Of a stretch of DNA of 64,000 bases, positions 37,399-47,140 are shown in pieces. The stretch lies in contig NZ_WQLB01000018.1 of NCBI RefSeq assembly GCF_009755355.1, positions 23,625 to 87,624 of the forward strand, given 5' to 3'. Each line of letters opens with the position of its first letter. Position 1 is the first letter of the stretch. The position numbers were made by a program, and so were the translations under genes. Below the pieces are notes generated by a model. That model saw nothing but the letters and a program-made list of their open reading frames with translations. It was not told the DNA's origin and ran no database searches. Origin of the DNA: Deinococcus arboris. GTDB taxonomy: Bacteria; Deinococcota; Deinococci; Deinococcales; Deinococcaceae.

Positions 37399-40269
37399 AT
37401 GCACCCACCCGACCCCGCTTCTCCACCCCGACCGCTTTCGCGTCTTTTGCGCTGGCCGCTGGCCCTCGCAGCGGCCGCAGCCCTGCTGAGCGCCTGCGCC
37501 GGCACGCCGCAGCCGGCCGCCACCGCCGAGCTGCCCGAGCCGCCTGCCATGGCCAGCGCCACCCCACCCACGCTGGGCGCCCTGGCCCTGCAGCCCAAGA
37601 CGCCGCCCATCAGCACGCCGTGGACCGCGCAGGTGTCCACCACCAACCCCCTGCCGGAGTACCCGCGCCCGCAGATGACCCGCCCCGACTGGCAGAGCCT
37701 CAACGGACAGTGGCAGTTTGCCAACGCCAGCGCCGGGCAGGCCCCCCCGGTGGGCCAGAACCTCGCCGAAACCGTGCTGGTGCCCTTTCCCATCGAGTCG
37801 GCGCTGTCCGGCATTCAGCGGCACCAGGACCGCATGTGGTACCGCCGGACCTTTACGGTGCCCAGCGGCTGGAACGGGCGGCGCATCCTGCTGAACTTTG
37901 GCGCGGTGGATTACCAGGCGACTGTGTATGTCAACGGCACGCAAGTTGGCGCCCACACGGGCGGCTACGACACCTTCAGCTTTGACATCACGGGCGCGCT
38001 GCGGGCCGGCTCGAACGAGGTCATCGTGGGCGTGTATGACCCCACGAACGCCGCCGGGCAGCCGCTAGGCAAGCAGGTGAATGTGCCCGACAACGGCATC
38101 TTCTACACCGCCGCCAGCGGGATCTGGCAGACGGTGTGGCTGGAGCCGGTCGCCGCGCCGCACATCACCCGCCTGGACCTCACGCCCGACGTGCCCGGCG
38201 GCGCCCTGAAAGTCACGGTGCGCGGCGAGGGCCTGAGTGGCCAGACGGTGCAGATCACGGGCCTGAATGGCACCACGGTGGTGGGGACGGTCAACGGCAG
38301 CGTGGACACCGAGTTGCGCCTGCCAGTGCCGAATGCGCGTCTGTGGAACCCGGATGATCCCTTCCTGTACAACCTGACGGTCAAGCTGGTCAGTGGCTCG
38401 ACCACCGTGGACACGGTGCAAAGCTACTTTGGGATGCGCAGCATCGGCACCAAAGTGATTAATGGCTTCCTGCGCCCGGTGCTGAACGGCAAGTTCGTGT
38501 TTCAGCTGGGCACCCTCGACCAGGGCTACTGGCCCGACGGCATCTACACGGCGCCCACCGACGACGCCCTGAAGTCCGACCTGCAAAAGCACAAGGACCT
38601 GGGCTTTAACATGGTGCGCAAGCACATCAAGGTCGAGCCGCAGCGCTGGTACTACTGGGCCGACCGGCTGGGGCTGCTGGTGTGGCAGGACATGCCGTCC
38701 ATGCGCATCGGCGTGAACCCCAGTTCGAGCGACCGCGCCGAATTCGAGCGGGAACTGCGGATCATGGTGGACCAGCACCGCTCCTCGCCGTCTATCGTCA
38801 CCTGGGTGGCCCAGAACGAGGGCTGGGGCGAGTATGATCCCGCCCGCATCGCCGACGCCGTCAAGGCCTGGGACCCCAGCCGCCTGGTGGACAACATGAG
38901 CGGCTGGAACTGCTGCGGCTACGACGGCGGCAACGGCGACCTGGCCGACTGGCACGTCTATGTGGGCCCCGGCACGCCCAACCCATCTCTGAGCCGCGTC
39001 TCTGTGCTGGGCGAATTCGGCGGGCTGGGCCTGCGCACCCCCGGCCACGAATGGAACCCCAACACCAGCTTCAGCTACGAGATGCAGCCCAGCGTGGCCG
39101 CCTTCAACGACCGTTACCTGGGGCTGGTGCAGGCGACCCGGGCCCTGATGATCAACAAGGGCCTGAGCGCTTCGGTCTACACCGAGCTGACCGACGTGGA
39201 AAGCGAGGTCAACGGCCTGTACACCTACGACCGGCAGATTGCCAAGATTGACGTGGCCCGCGCCCGCACCGCGCACCTGGGCCTGATTGCGGCGTCCAAC
39301 GACCTGCCCGTCAAGGTCACCCTGCCGCTGTATACCTACAAGTCCTTTCAGGTGACGACGCCCGGCTTCACCAACCGCTTTATTCGGCACCTGGACGGCC
39401 TGGGCGCGACAGAAGTGGTCACTGGCAGCAGCGCCGAACTGCTGAAAAAAGACGCCACCTGGCGCATCGTGCCGGGGCTGGCCGACGCCACCTGCTACTC
39501 GCTGGAATCGCTGAATTACCCCGGGGAATACCTGCGCCACCGCGACTCGCGCGTGCGACGGGACCGCCCTGACGGCAGCAGCGCCTTTAACGGCGACGCC
39601 ACCTGGTGCGCCCGCAGCGCCCTGTCTGGCGTGGGCATCAGCCTGGAGTCTTACAACTTCCCAGGGCGTTACCTGCGCCACTACGACAGCGCGCTGTGGC
39701 TGGCGCAAAACGGCGGGCCACTGCCCAGCGACAGCACCGGCAATCTGGTGCAGGACAGCAGCTGGAACGTGGTTACGCCCTGGGCGCGCAGCGGCGTCAC
39801 GCTGGCCAACGCCTACCAGTCTCTGCAAGTCACCACCGCCGGCTTCACCAACCGCTTTGCCCGGCACCAGAACGGCCTGGGCTTTACCGAGGTCGTCACG
39901 GGGGGCAGCCCGGCGCTGCTCAAGCAAGACGCCACCTTCCGACTGGCACCGGGCCTGGCCGACAGCCGCTGCACCTCTTTCGAGGCCCGCAACCTCCCCG
40001 GCCAGTACCTGCGCCACCGCGATTTCCGGATTGGGCTGGCGGCGAACGACAACACCGACCTCTTCCGGCAGGACGCCACCTTCTGCGCGCAGCCGGGCCT
40101 GGGCGGGGGCGGCGTGAGTTTCGAGGCCTTCAACTCGCCCGGCTTCTTCCTGCGCCACTTTGACAGCGGGCTGTGGATTGCGTCGGGCGGCGGCGCCCGG
40201 CCCAGCGACAGCGCAGGCGGCTTCAAGCCCGACAGCACCTGGACGATTGCCGCGCCCTGGGCGCCATAA
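37399..40269 (+). CDS. GH2-family glycosidase lipoprotein with two AbfB domains
   Basis: A 956-residue exported enzyme with a lipoprotein signal (LLSAC). Its GH2 sugar-binding, immunoglobulin-like and barrel domains are typical, starting from RPDWQSLNGQWQFA. The acid/base is probably Glu474 in QNEGWG and the nucleophile Glu539 in VLGEFGG. Residues from about 650 to the end form two AbfB domains joined by a short linker, each with GFTNRF.RH and LPGQYLRHRD-type repeats. GH2 includes beta-galactosidases, glucuronidases, mannosidases and arabinosidases; the C-terminal lectins point to an arabinan or arabinogalactan target. The ATG at 37399 is chosen for the signal sequence and a GGAG box. Confidence 0.85.
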   Translation: MHPPDPASPPRPLSRLLRWPLALAAAAALLSACAGTPQPAATAELPEPPAMASATPPTLGALALQPKTPPISTPWTAQVSTTNPLPEYPRPQMTRPDWQSLNGQWQFANASAGQAPPVGQNLAETVLVPFPIESALSGIQRHQDRMWYRRTFTVPSGWNGRRILLNFGAVDYQATVYVNGTQVGAHTGGYDTFSFDITGALRAGSNEVIVGVYDPTNAAGQPLGKQVNVPDNGIFYTAASGIWQTVWLEPVAAPHITRLDLTPDVPGGALKVTVRGEGLSGQTVQITGLNGTTVVGTVNGSVDTELRLPVPNARLWNPDDPFLYNLTVKLVSGSTTVDTVQSYFGMRSIGTKVINGFLRPVLNGKFVFQLGTLDQGYWPDGIYTAPTDDALKSDLQKHKDLGFNMVRKHIKVEPQRWYYWADRLGLLVWQDMPSMRIGVNPSSSDRAEFERELRIMVDQHRSSPSIVTWVAQNEGWGEYDPARIADAVKAWDPSRLVDNMSGWNCCGYDGGNGDLADWHVYVGPGTPNPSLSRVSVLGEFGGLGLRTPGHEWNPNTSFSYEMQPSVAAFNDRYLGLVQATRALMINKGLSASVYTELTDVESEVNGLYTYDRQIAKIDVARARTAHLGLIAASNDLPVKVTLPLYTYKSFQVTTPGFTNRFIRHLDGLGATEVVTGSSAELLKKDATWRIVPGLADATCYSLESLNYPGEYLRHRDSRVRRDRPDGSSAFNGDATWCARSALSGVGISLESYNFPGRYLRHYDSALWLAQNGGPLPSDSTGNLVQDSSWNVVTPWARSGVTLANAYQSLQVTTAGFTNRFARHQNGLGFTEVVTGGSPALLKQDATFRLAPGLADSRCTSFEARNLPGQYLRHRDFRIGLAANDNTDLFRQDATFCAQPGLGGGGVSFEAFNSPGFFLRHFDSGLWIASGGGARPSDSAGGFKPDSTWTIAAPWAP

Positions 40270-40367
40270 GAGCAGCGCCCCTGCGGGCGGCATGACGAGG
40301 AACCGGGACCGGCTCTGTTCCGAGCCACGACAACCGGCCACCCGCAGCAGGCCAGGAGACACAAAGG

Positions 40368-40397
40368 CCGCCGCCCCGTGTGGGGCGGCGGTTTCTG
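40368..40397 (+). terminator. Terminator between the GH2 gene and the histidine kinase
   Basis: A perfect 10-bp stem (CCGCCGCCCC / GGGGCGGCGG) with a 4-nt loop and a short TTTC tail. It lies about 100 nt after the GH2 stop, between convergent genes. Confidence 0.75.
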
Positions 40398-40424
40398 ATG
40401 CCCGCCGGGGGTCCGGCCCAGGGG

Positions 40425-43238
40425 CTACCCTTCGCCGCCGGCCGCGCTGCCCGGCCCGCCAGCGCGGACCTCGGCGCGCCTCTCGCCTGACGGCAGGGTG
40501 AACCAGAAGGTGCTGCCCTGCCCCGGCACCGAGTCCACGCCCATCTGCCCACCGTGGCCTTCCACAATGCGGCGCGCCACCGACAGGCCAATGCCGTTGC
40601 CCAGGTACTGCTCGCGGCCATGCAGGCGCTGAAACACCGTAAAAATCCGCTCGTGATAGGCCGGGTCAATCCCGATGCCGTTGTCCTGCACCGACAGGCG
40701 CACCCAGTCGCCTTCGCGCTGCGCGCTGACCTGCACCTGTGGGGCGCGGCCAGGCGCGCGGAATTTCAGCGCGTTGCCTATCAGGTTTTGCAGCAGCTGA
40801 CGCAGCTGGGTGGGCGAGGCCAACACGGGGGGCAGGGGGCCGGCGCTCACGGTGGCCCCGGCCTGCTCTATCTGGCTTTGCAGGTCGGCGCGCACCTGAC
40901 GCAGCAGGTCGGCGGGCTGCACACGCTGGGGCGGCTGGCGGTCGGCCGTGACCCGCGCGAAGGTCAGCAGGTCCTGAATGAGCTGCTGCATCCGTGCGGT
41001 GCCCTCGGTAATGTGGCGCGCGTAGCGCTCGACTTTGGGGTCCGCGTCCGTGTTAAAGCGCCGGGCCAGCAACTCAGCAAAGCTGGTGATGGTGCGCAGC
41101 GGCTCTTGCAGGTCGTGACTGGCCACATACGCAAACTGCTCCAGCTCGCGGTTGCTGCGCTCCAGCTCCTGGGTGCGGCGCACTGAAGTCTGGGCGTGTT
41201 CGGCGCGGTCCAGCGCCAACTGCAGGCTGAACACCACGGCGCTGAGCAGCTGCTGGTCAGCGGCGGTCCAGGCGCGCGCTTCCTGCCGGCCCACCCCCAG
41301 CACGCCCCGCATCTGGCCGTTGACCATGACCGGCAGGGCGGCGCTGGCCCGCACGGCACTCAGCTGCACCCGCGCCACGGCCGGGGTGGACTGGGCGTCG
41401 TACTGGTGCTGATAACGCGCCTCGCCCGTGGCAAACGGCTCGTCCAGATTGTGGGCGCCGCCGCGCGGCAAGCCCGCTTCCAGCCGGGCCAGCAGCGCCG
41501 GGTCATGAAACCGGCCCCGGTGCGACTGCAGGGCCCACAGGTCACCGCCTGGTTCGTAATAGGTGCTGAAGGTGTGCGGCAGCAATTTCACAATGGCGTC
41601 CTGCGTGCGGCCCACCAGGGTCAGGGCGTCACTTTCCTGCGCCAGGTCGCGGGTCAGGTCGGCAAAGGCTTCCAGGGCGCGGGTGCGCGCCTGCAGGGCC
41701 GCGTTGCTCTCTTCCAGGGCAGCGGCGTGGCGCTGAAGTTCCTGGGCCTGCTCCACATGTTCCAGCGCCACGCCCAGGCTCTGGGCCACACTTTCGAGCA
41801 CCACCTTGTCGGCCTGCGACCAGGGCTGGGCGCTGTTCAGGCCAATGGCAAAGATGCCGCGCGGGCGCCCACTCACCAGCACCGGCAAGGTGGCGGTGGT
41901 CTGCAACTGCGCGGTGGCTTCGGGCAGCCCGTCGGCGTCGTGGTCGTAGGCCTCCTGGTAGTACGGCTGCAAACTTTGCCACGGAATCAGGAGGTTCGGG
42001 GTGCCTTCATAGGAAATCCCGGCGTCCAGCACCCGCTGCAACTCTGGACTGCCCAGGTCCCCCACCTGAGATTTCAGGCGCCACAGCCCGCCAGCCGGTT
42101 CGTAGTACACCGCAAAGCCCTGAGGCAGCAGGGTCAGGGTGAACTGCTGGGCGCGGCGAATCAGGGCGTACAGGTCGGTGTCGCGGGTCAGGTCGCGGGT
42201 CAGGGTGGCAAAGCCCTCCAGCACCATCGTGCGCGCTTCCAGCTGCACATTCTGGGTGTGCAGCTGCTCGGCCAGGCGGGCCAGGCCCCCCTCGCTGCGG
42301 CGCAGGCTGGCCTCGCTGGCCGCCAGCTTCTCGGCGCTGCGGGTCAGGTCGCCTTCGCGCTGGGCCAGGCTCTCTTCACTGTGGGTCAGCCGCTGCGTAC
42401 TCAGGGCCAGCTGCGCCCGCATGGTGTCCGCCTGGGAGCGGCGCAGTTCTTCGGTCAGCCGCTCGGTGCGGCGCTGCTCGCGCAGGTCCCGCACGTAGCC
42501 CACCACCAGCAGCCGGTCACCCTCAGAGGCGCGCAGCAGATATACCTCGACTGGCAGGCTCTGGCCGCTGCGGTTGAGCATGGTTTTCTCGTACCAGCCC
42601 GAATCTCCGGTGCGAAAGGCGCGCTCGAACGCGGCGGCATCGGCCTCGCGCTCGCGCTCGGGGGTCAGGGCCAGCCAGTCAATCTGCCCGGCTTCAAACT
42701 CGGCGCGCGAAAACCCCAGCAGGTTTAAGTAAGCGTCATTGACCTCGACCAGCTGGCCGTCCGGGGTGCCCGCCGCAATCCCGATGGGGCTGACACTCAT
42801 GAGGTGCTGGGTGCGCTCGGTGGCGCCGGCCACGGCCTTCCCGGCGCACAGGGCCAGCCCCCCCAGCGCCGCCAGCGTGCGCAGCGTGTCCTGGTCTTCT
42901 GGAGAGGGCGGCGCGTCGTAGGCCACGAGGAGCACCGCAGTTATGGGCTGCCCTGGGCCGCCGGGCAGCGGCGCGGCGGCCCAGGCGCCGCCCCCCTCTT
43001 CCTCCTCATACAGGAAGTGCCCTTCCTGGGCGGCGCGCGCAGCCCGCCCGGCCCAGAGCGCCGCCGAACCCGGCAGCGCGGCCGGGGCCTCCTGCGCGCC
43101 GGTCGCCTCCCAGGCAGCGCCACGCGCCCTGAGCAGCGCCGCCCGGACGCCGGGGCGCACGGCGTGGGCCAGCAGGCACGCCGGCACGTCCTGCAGCGCG
43201 GCGCCGGCCAGGGCCTCGGCGGCGTCCCGCAGGGTCAC
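40425..43238 (-). CDS. Multi-sensor histidine kinase (PAS, two GAF-like domains)
   Basis: About 937 residues, cytoplasmic, without membrane helices. In order: an uncharacterised N-terminal GAF-like region, a PAS domain (SVSPIGIAAGTPDGQLVEVNDAYL), a long coiled coil rich in Gln/Ser/Arg, two paralogous GAF-like domains (both with YYEP and ALPV motifs), HisKA with SHDLQEPLRT (His708) and an HATPase with NLIGNALKF and DNGIGID. The layout resembles phytochrome-type kinases, but no chromophore cysteine pattern was recognised. The GTG at 43238 has GGAG upstream. No response regulator is adjacent, so its partner is elsewhere. Confidence 0.88.
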   Translation of the reverse strand: MTLRDAAEALAGAALQDVPACLLAHAVRPGVRAALLRARGAAWEATGAQEAPAALPGSAALWAGRAARAAQEGHFLYEEEEGGGAWAAAPLPGGPGQPITAVLLVAYDAPPSPEDQDTLRTLAALGGLALCAGKAVAGATERTQHLMSVSPIGIAAGTPDGQLVEVNDAYLNLLGFSRAEFEAGQIDWLALTPEREREADAAAFERAFRTGDSGWYEKTMLNRSGQSLPVEVYLLRASEGDRLLVVGYVRDLREQRRTERLTEELRRSQADTMRAQLALSTQRLTHSEESLAQREGDLTRSAEKLAASEASLRRSEGGLARLAEQLHTQNVQLEARTMVLEGFATLTRDLTRDTDLYALIRRAQQFTLTLLPQGFAVYYEPAGGLWRLKSQVGDLGSPELQRVLDAGISYEGTPNLLIPWQSLQPYYQEAYDHDADGLPEATAQLQTTATLPVLVSGRPRGIFAIGLNSAQPWSQADKVVLESVAQSLGVALEHVEQAQELQRHAAALEESNAALQARTRALEAFADLTRDLAQESDALTLVGRTQDAIVKLLPHTFSTYYEPGGDLWALQSHRGRFHDPALLARLEAGLPRGGAHNLDEPFATGEARYQHQYDAQSTPAVARVQLSAVRASAALPVMVNGQMRGVLGVGRQEARAWTAADQQLLSAVVFSLQLALDRAEHAQTSVRRTQELERSNRELEQFAYVASHDLQEPLRTITSFAELLARRFNTDADPKVERYARHITEGTARMQQLIQDLLTFARVTADRQPPQRVQPADLLRQVRADLQSQIEQAGATVSAGPLPPVLASPTQLRQLLQNLIGNALKFRAPGRAPQVQVSAQREGDWVRLSVQDNGIGIDPAYHERIFTVFQRLHGREQYLGNGIGLSVARRIVEGHGGQMGVDSVPGQGSTFWFTLPSGERRAEVRAGGPGSAAGGEG

Positions 43239-43504
43239 GGGGTCTCCGTGCCAAAAGGTTTGAGGATGGCGGTCAGGTGCAGCGTGGGCACGCGAGCACC
43301 ATAGCGCAGGCAGCGGCGGGCGCACACCGCGCAGGCCCCGGCGGTCATGGGCGCAGCCAGAGCGATCACGGCCCGGTCACGCCGGGCATGATGAACTGCT
43401 GGCACGGACAGGGCGTCAGGCCCGCCGAACCCGGTGAGCAACGCCCGCGCAACGCTTCATCCGCTCTACTGACCCCACGCCCACTTTCAGAACAGGAGAC
43501 CGAC

Positions 43505-45133
43505 ATGACCACCTCTGCCCGCCGCACTGCCACCCTGCTCGCCCTCAGCGCCGCGCTGCTGGGCACCGCCCACGCCCAGAACACGGTGAACCTGTCGGGC
43601 CTGCAGCTTCAGCCCATCAAGATTGCCAACCTGGACCTGAATGTGCTGCGCGTGGCCCCGAACGTCTTTCAGCAGACCCTGCAAGCGCCCAACGCCCTGC
43701 AGGTCAATCTGAGCGACCTGCCGGCCCGCATTCAGGCCCGCGACGCCGAGGTGACCCGCAGCCTGAATGTAACCCGCAGCCTGGCCGCCAGCAGCGACCT
43801 GCGGGCCGACGTGGCCCGCGCCGCCCTGAGCCTGCCGCGCGGCCTGACGGTGCCTGTCAACGTGCGGCTGCGCACCGGCGAGGACAAGGAAGTGCTGCTG
43901 TTCGGGCAGGACACGGTGGCCGTGAACGTGGCGCAGGCCGAGGCCGACGCCGGACGCAACCGCGCCGCCGTGCTGCAGTCGTTTGGCCTGAACGAACAGA
44001 ACCCCGTCCCCCGCGAGTTCCTGTCGGCCGACACCCTAAGCAGCGTAAATATCGCGGCGAACATCAACATCAAGGCTCCGCTGCTGGCCCCCATGACGCT
44101 GACCAACACGCCGCCCAAGCCCTCGCAGCCGGGTCAGGAACTGGGCGACGGCTTTGTCAACAACCCCAGCGACGGCGCCTGCCGCTTTACCCCCACCAAC
44201 GCGCTGTTTAATCAGATGCGCGGCAACGCCATCAACCAGATCACGACCATCAAGGACCAGGGCCGCCGGGGCACTTGCATGGCCTTTGCTTACGTGTCCG
44301 CGCTGGAAACCATGATTGCCAGGCGCACCAAGACGCCCTTTAACCTCTCGGAGCAGTACGCCTACTACTGGCTGCGCGGCGACGACGGCGTGCTGGGCGA
44401 CGGCGCCGGCTGGGGCGACTTTAACGACGCCATCGCCAAGGCGCGCATGATTCCTACCGAGGTGCGCTGGAAGTACAACCCGTCCCGCAGCCGCACCCGC
44501 GTGCCCGCAAACAATGACCAGCCCATCACGGCCTTCAAGAACTCCTGCACGAACTACGCCAACCAGGCGTGCAGCGACACCACGGCTCAGGCGCAACTGG
44601 TCTGCCAGAGCGGCACCAACAACTGCGCCTGGAAGCCCGAGTGGGACATCGCCCCCAACGCCGCCTTTAACTTCCGGCCCACCCAGGGCAACGAGGTCTG
44701 GGTCTCGCTGGGCGGCATGAACCTGGGCAACGCCGACGCCACCCGCGCCTACCGCCGCGCCATGCTGCGCCAGATGATTGACCGGGGCGACCAGCTGATT
44801 CTGGGCTTCACGGTGGACCGGGCTTTTGACAGCATCGGCGCCAACGGCCTGCCCAACACCGCCCTGATGGGCCAGAGCCCGCGCGGCGGCCACGCCATCC
44901 ACGTGGTGGGCTACGTCAACACCGGCAACCAGACCTACAACGTCAAGATTGGCGGCCTGGTGAATGCCAAGATGACCCTGCCCACCGGCTACTTCGTCAT
45001 CAAGAACTCGTGGAGCTGTGGCTTCGGCGACGGCGGCTACGCCTACTTGCCCGACAACTTCATGGATCAGGAAGTGTACGGCGTGTACAACCTGCGTGCG
45101 AATGCCGTGGCGAGCGATATGGCCGGCTTCTAA
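43505..45133 (+). CDS. Papain-like (C1A) cysteine peptidase, exported
   Basis: A 542-residue protein with a signal peptide (ending AHAQ). An N-terminal region of about 220 residues, possibly a propeptide, is followed by a C1A catalytic domain. The triad is in place: Cys258 in QGRRGTCMAFA, His463 in GGHAIHVVGYV and Asn501 in VIKNSWSCGFG, and the oxyanion glutamine lies in IKDQGRR. The ATG is preceded by AGGAG. It ends at a very stable hairpin shared with convergent glmS. Papain-like enzymes are uncommon in bacteria, but several occur in Deinococcus-type genomes; an extracellular degradative role is likely. Confidence 0.88.
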   Translation: MTTSARRTATLLALSAALLGTAHAQNTVNLSGLQLQPIKIANLDLNVLRVAPNVFQQTLQAPNALQVNLSDLPARIQARDAEVTRSLNVTRSLAASSDLRADVARAALSLPRGLTVPVNVRLRTGEDKEVLLFGQDTVAVNVAQAEADAGRNRAAVLQSFGLNEQNPVPREFLSADTLSSVNIAANINIKAPLLAPMTLTNTPPKPSQPGQELGDGFVNNPSDGACRFTPTNALFNQMRGNAINQITTIKDQGRRGTCMAFAYVSALETMIARRTKTPFNLSEQYAYYWLRGDDGVLGDGAGWGDFNDAIAKARMIPTEVRWKYNPSRSRTRVPANNDQPITAFKNSCTNYANQACSDTTAQAQLVCQSGTNNCAWKPEWDIAPNAAFNFRPTQGNEVWVSLGGMNLGNADATRAYRRAMLRQMIDRGDQLILGFTVDRAFDSIGANGLPNTALMGQSPRGGHAIHVVGYVNTGNQTYNVKIGGLVNAKMTLPTGYFVIKNSWSCGFGDGGYAYLPDNFMDQEVYGVYNLRANAVASDMAGF

Positions 45134-45139
45134 ACAGAA

Positions 45140-45192
45140 CAAAGGAAGGGGGCCGCAGCCGGCTTGCGCTGCGGCCCCCTTCCTTTGTCTTT
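45140..45192. terminator. Bidirectional terminator between the C1 peptidase gene and glmS
   Basis: A perfect 19-bp stem (45140-45158 with 45169-45187) flanked by A- and T-rich ends. It lies 7 nt after the peptidase stop and 4 nt from the glmS stop, so it can serve both convergent genes. Confidence 0.9.
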
Positions 45193-47011
45193 ACTCGACT
45201 GTCACGCTCTTGGCGAGGTTCCGGGGCTTGTCCACGTCCTTGCCCAGTGCAGTCGCCGTGAAATACGCCAGCAGTTGCATCGCCACCGCGTTGACCACCG
45301 GGCTCACCATCTCGTGGGCGCGGGGGACGTAAATGACGTCGTCGCCGTGGCGGGCATTCTCGGTATCGCCATCGCTCAGGAACAGAATGACCTTACCCGC
45401 GCGGGCGCGCACTTCCTGCACATTGGAAATGGTCTTTTCCAGCAGGCGGCTTTCGGTGGCGATCACGGCGACCGGGAGATGCTCGTCAATGAGAGCAATG
45501 GGGCCGTGCTTCATCTCGCCGGCTGCGTAGGCTTCGGCGTGGATGTAGCTGATTTCTTTCAGCTTCAGGGCGCCTTCATAGGCGGTGGGGCTGTTCACAC
45601 CGCGTCCCAGAAACAGGTAGTCGCGGGCCAGGGCGTACTTCTCGGCGACTTCCTTGATGCGCGCCACACGTTCGGGGGCCAGGGCCTCTTCCACAAGACG
45701 GGGCAGTTCGCGGGCGGCGTGCAGCAGTTCGGCGCCCTGCTCGGCACTCAGGGTGCCGCGCGCGCGGCCCAGCCACAGCGCCAGCATCAGGAACGCGCTG
45801 ACCATGCTGGTGTACGCCTTGGTGCTCGCCACGCCGATTTCGGGGCCCGCGTGGATGTACAGCGTGTCGTCCAGCTCGCGCGTCATGGAGCTGCCCTTGG
45901 CGTTGATGACCCCCAGGGTCTTGGCACCAAACTTCTTGGCCTCGCGCAGGGCTTCAAGGGTGTCAATCGTCTCGCCGCTCTGGCTGACCACAATCGCCAG
46001 GGTGTGCTCGGAGACGAGGGGATCGCGGTAGCGGTACTCGCTGGCCACGTCCACTTCCACTGGAATGCGCGCCAGCTGCTCGATCAGGTATTCGCCGACC
46101 AGACCGGCGTAAAAAGCAGTGCCGCAGGCAATGATGGAAATACGCTTAAACGAGCCGGGATCGAGGTTGATGTCCAGGTTCACCTCGCCGGTCTCGTCGT
46201 GCAGGCGGCCAATCAAGGTGTTCGTCAGGGCCTGAGGCTGCTCGTAGATTTCCTTGAGCATGTAGGTGTCGTACCCGCCTTTCTCGGCGGCCTCGGCGTC
46301 CCATTCAATGTGTTCAATCTGGCGCTGCTGGGGGGTGCCGGCCAGGTCCATGACCTTAAACCCGTCGTCACTGAGGACCACCATGTCGCCGTCGTGCAGG
46401 AACACCATGTTGCGGGTGTAGGCCAGCAGGGCGGGCACGTCGGACGCCAGGAACATCTCACCTTCGCCTACGCCCATCACCAGCGGGCTCACAGTCCGGG
46501 CCGCCACGATCTCGCGGTGGTCCACGTGCGTCACCACAATGCCGTAGGCGCCGCGCACCTGGCTGAGTGCCACGCGCACCGCCTCTTCCAGGTTGCCGCT
46601 GTACGCCTCTTCAATCAGGTGGGCCAGGACTTCGCTGTCGGTCTCGCTCTTGAACTCGTGGCCCCGGCTCATCAGGCCTTCTTTCAGGGTCAGGTAGTTC
46701 TCGATGATGCCGTTGTGAATGATCACAATCCGCCCGTCTTCGGTGGCATGCGGGTGCGCGTTCGTGTCGTTTGGTAGGCCGTGGGTGGCCCAGCGGGTGT
46801 GTCCAATGCCCAGAGTGCCGGGCAGCGGCTGGCCTTCCAGCAGCGTGCTGAGGTTGGCGAGTTTGCCCGCCTTCTTCTTCACGTCAATCTGGCCGTCATG
46901 GCATACCGCGATGCCTGCGCTGTCGTAGCCCCGGTATTCGAGTTTAGCGAGGCCCGAAATCAGAACCTCTTGCGCCTGCCGGGGGCCGATATATCCAACG
47001 ATTCCGCACAT
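45191..47011 (-). CDS. glmS: Glutamine-fructose-6-phosphate aminotransferase
   Basis: A 606-residue GlmS. The N-terminal glutaminase domain begins MCGIVGYIG with Cys2 as nucleophile, and two SIS (sugar isomerase) domains follow, ending KSVTVE. It makes glucosamine-6-phosphate from fructose-6-phosphate and glutamine, the entry to peptidoglycan and amino-sugar synthesis. A GAAGGA box lies 6-7 nt before the ATG. The leader contains a recognisable glmS ribozyme, so the gene should be switched off by its own product. Confidence 0.97.
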   Translation of the reverse strand: MCGIVGYIGPRQAQEVLISGLAKLEYRGYDSAGIAVCHDGQIDVKKKAGKLANLSTLLEGQPLPGTLGIGHTRWATHGLPNDTNAHPHATEDGRIVIIHNGIIENYLTLKEGLMSRGHEFKSETDSEVLAHLIEEAYSGNLEEAVRVALSQVRGAYGIVVTHVDHREIVAARTVSPLVMGVGEGEMFLASDVPALLAYTRNMVFLHDGDMVVLSDDGFKVMDLAGTPQQRQIEHIEWDAEAAEKGGYDTYMLKEIYEQPQALTNTLIGRLHDETGEVNLDINLDPGSFKRISIIACGTAFYAGLVGEYLIEQLARIPVEVDVASEYRYRDPLVSEHTLAIVVSQSGETIDTLEALREAKKFGAKTLGVINAKGSSMTRELDDTLYIHAGPEIGVASTKAYTSMVSAFLMLALWLGRARGTLSAEQGAELLHAARELPRLVEEALAPERVARIKEVAEKYALARDYLFLGRGVNSPTAYEGALKLKEISYIHAEAYAAGEMKHGPIALIDEHLPVAVIATESRLLEKTISNVQEVRARAGKVILFLSDGDTENARHGDDVIYVPRAHEMVSPVVNAVAMQLLAYFTATALGKDVDKPRNLAKSVTVE

Positions 47012-47032
47012 AGGTGATCCTTCGGAGCGCGC

Positions 47033-47092
47033 ATGGCTTAGGGCAGATGGCTGAAGGCAAAGGGCCTGAGAAGACCACCTGCCCTAAGCCAT
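47033..47092. repeat. Long palindromic hairpin between the glmS ribozyme and the glmS start
   Basis: ATGGCTTAGGGCAG (47033-47046) is the exact reverse complement of 47079-47092. After one mismatch the pairing continues with TGG/CCA, and the loop contains further GGC/GCC words. The hairpin starts 22 nt upstream of the glmS ATG. Its AGGGCAGATGGCTGAAGGC wording looks like a dispersed repeat rather than part of the ribozyme. Confidence 0.65.
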
Positions 47093-47140
47093 TGACCATA
47101 TGCCAATCGCCTCCCTGGTGCCTGCTGAAGTTGTGTGCAT

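Noticed and set aside
38065..40362. Long open frame antisense to the GH2 gene
   Set aside because: It exists because of high GC and third-position bias of the sense gene; its Val/Ala/Gly/His-rich composition shows no domain, while the sense frame has clear GH2 and AbfB motifs.
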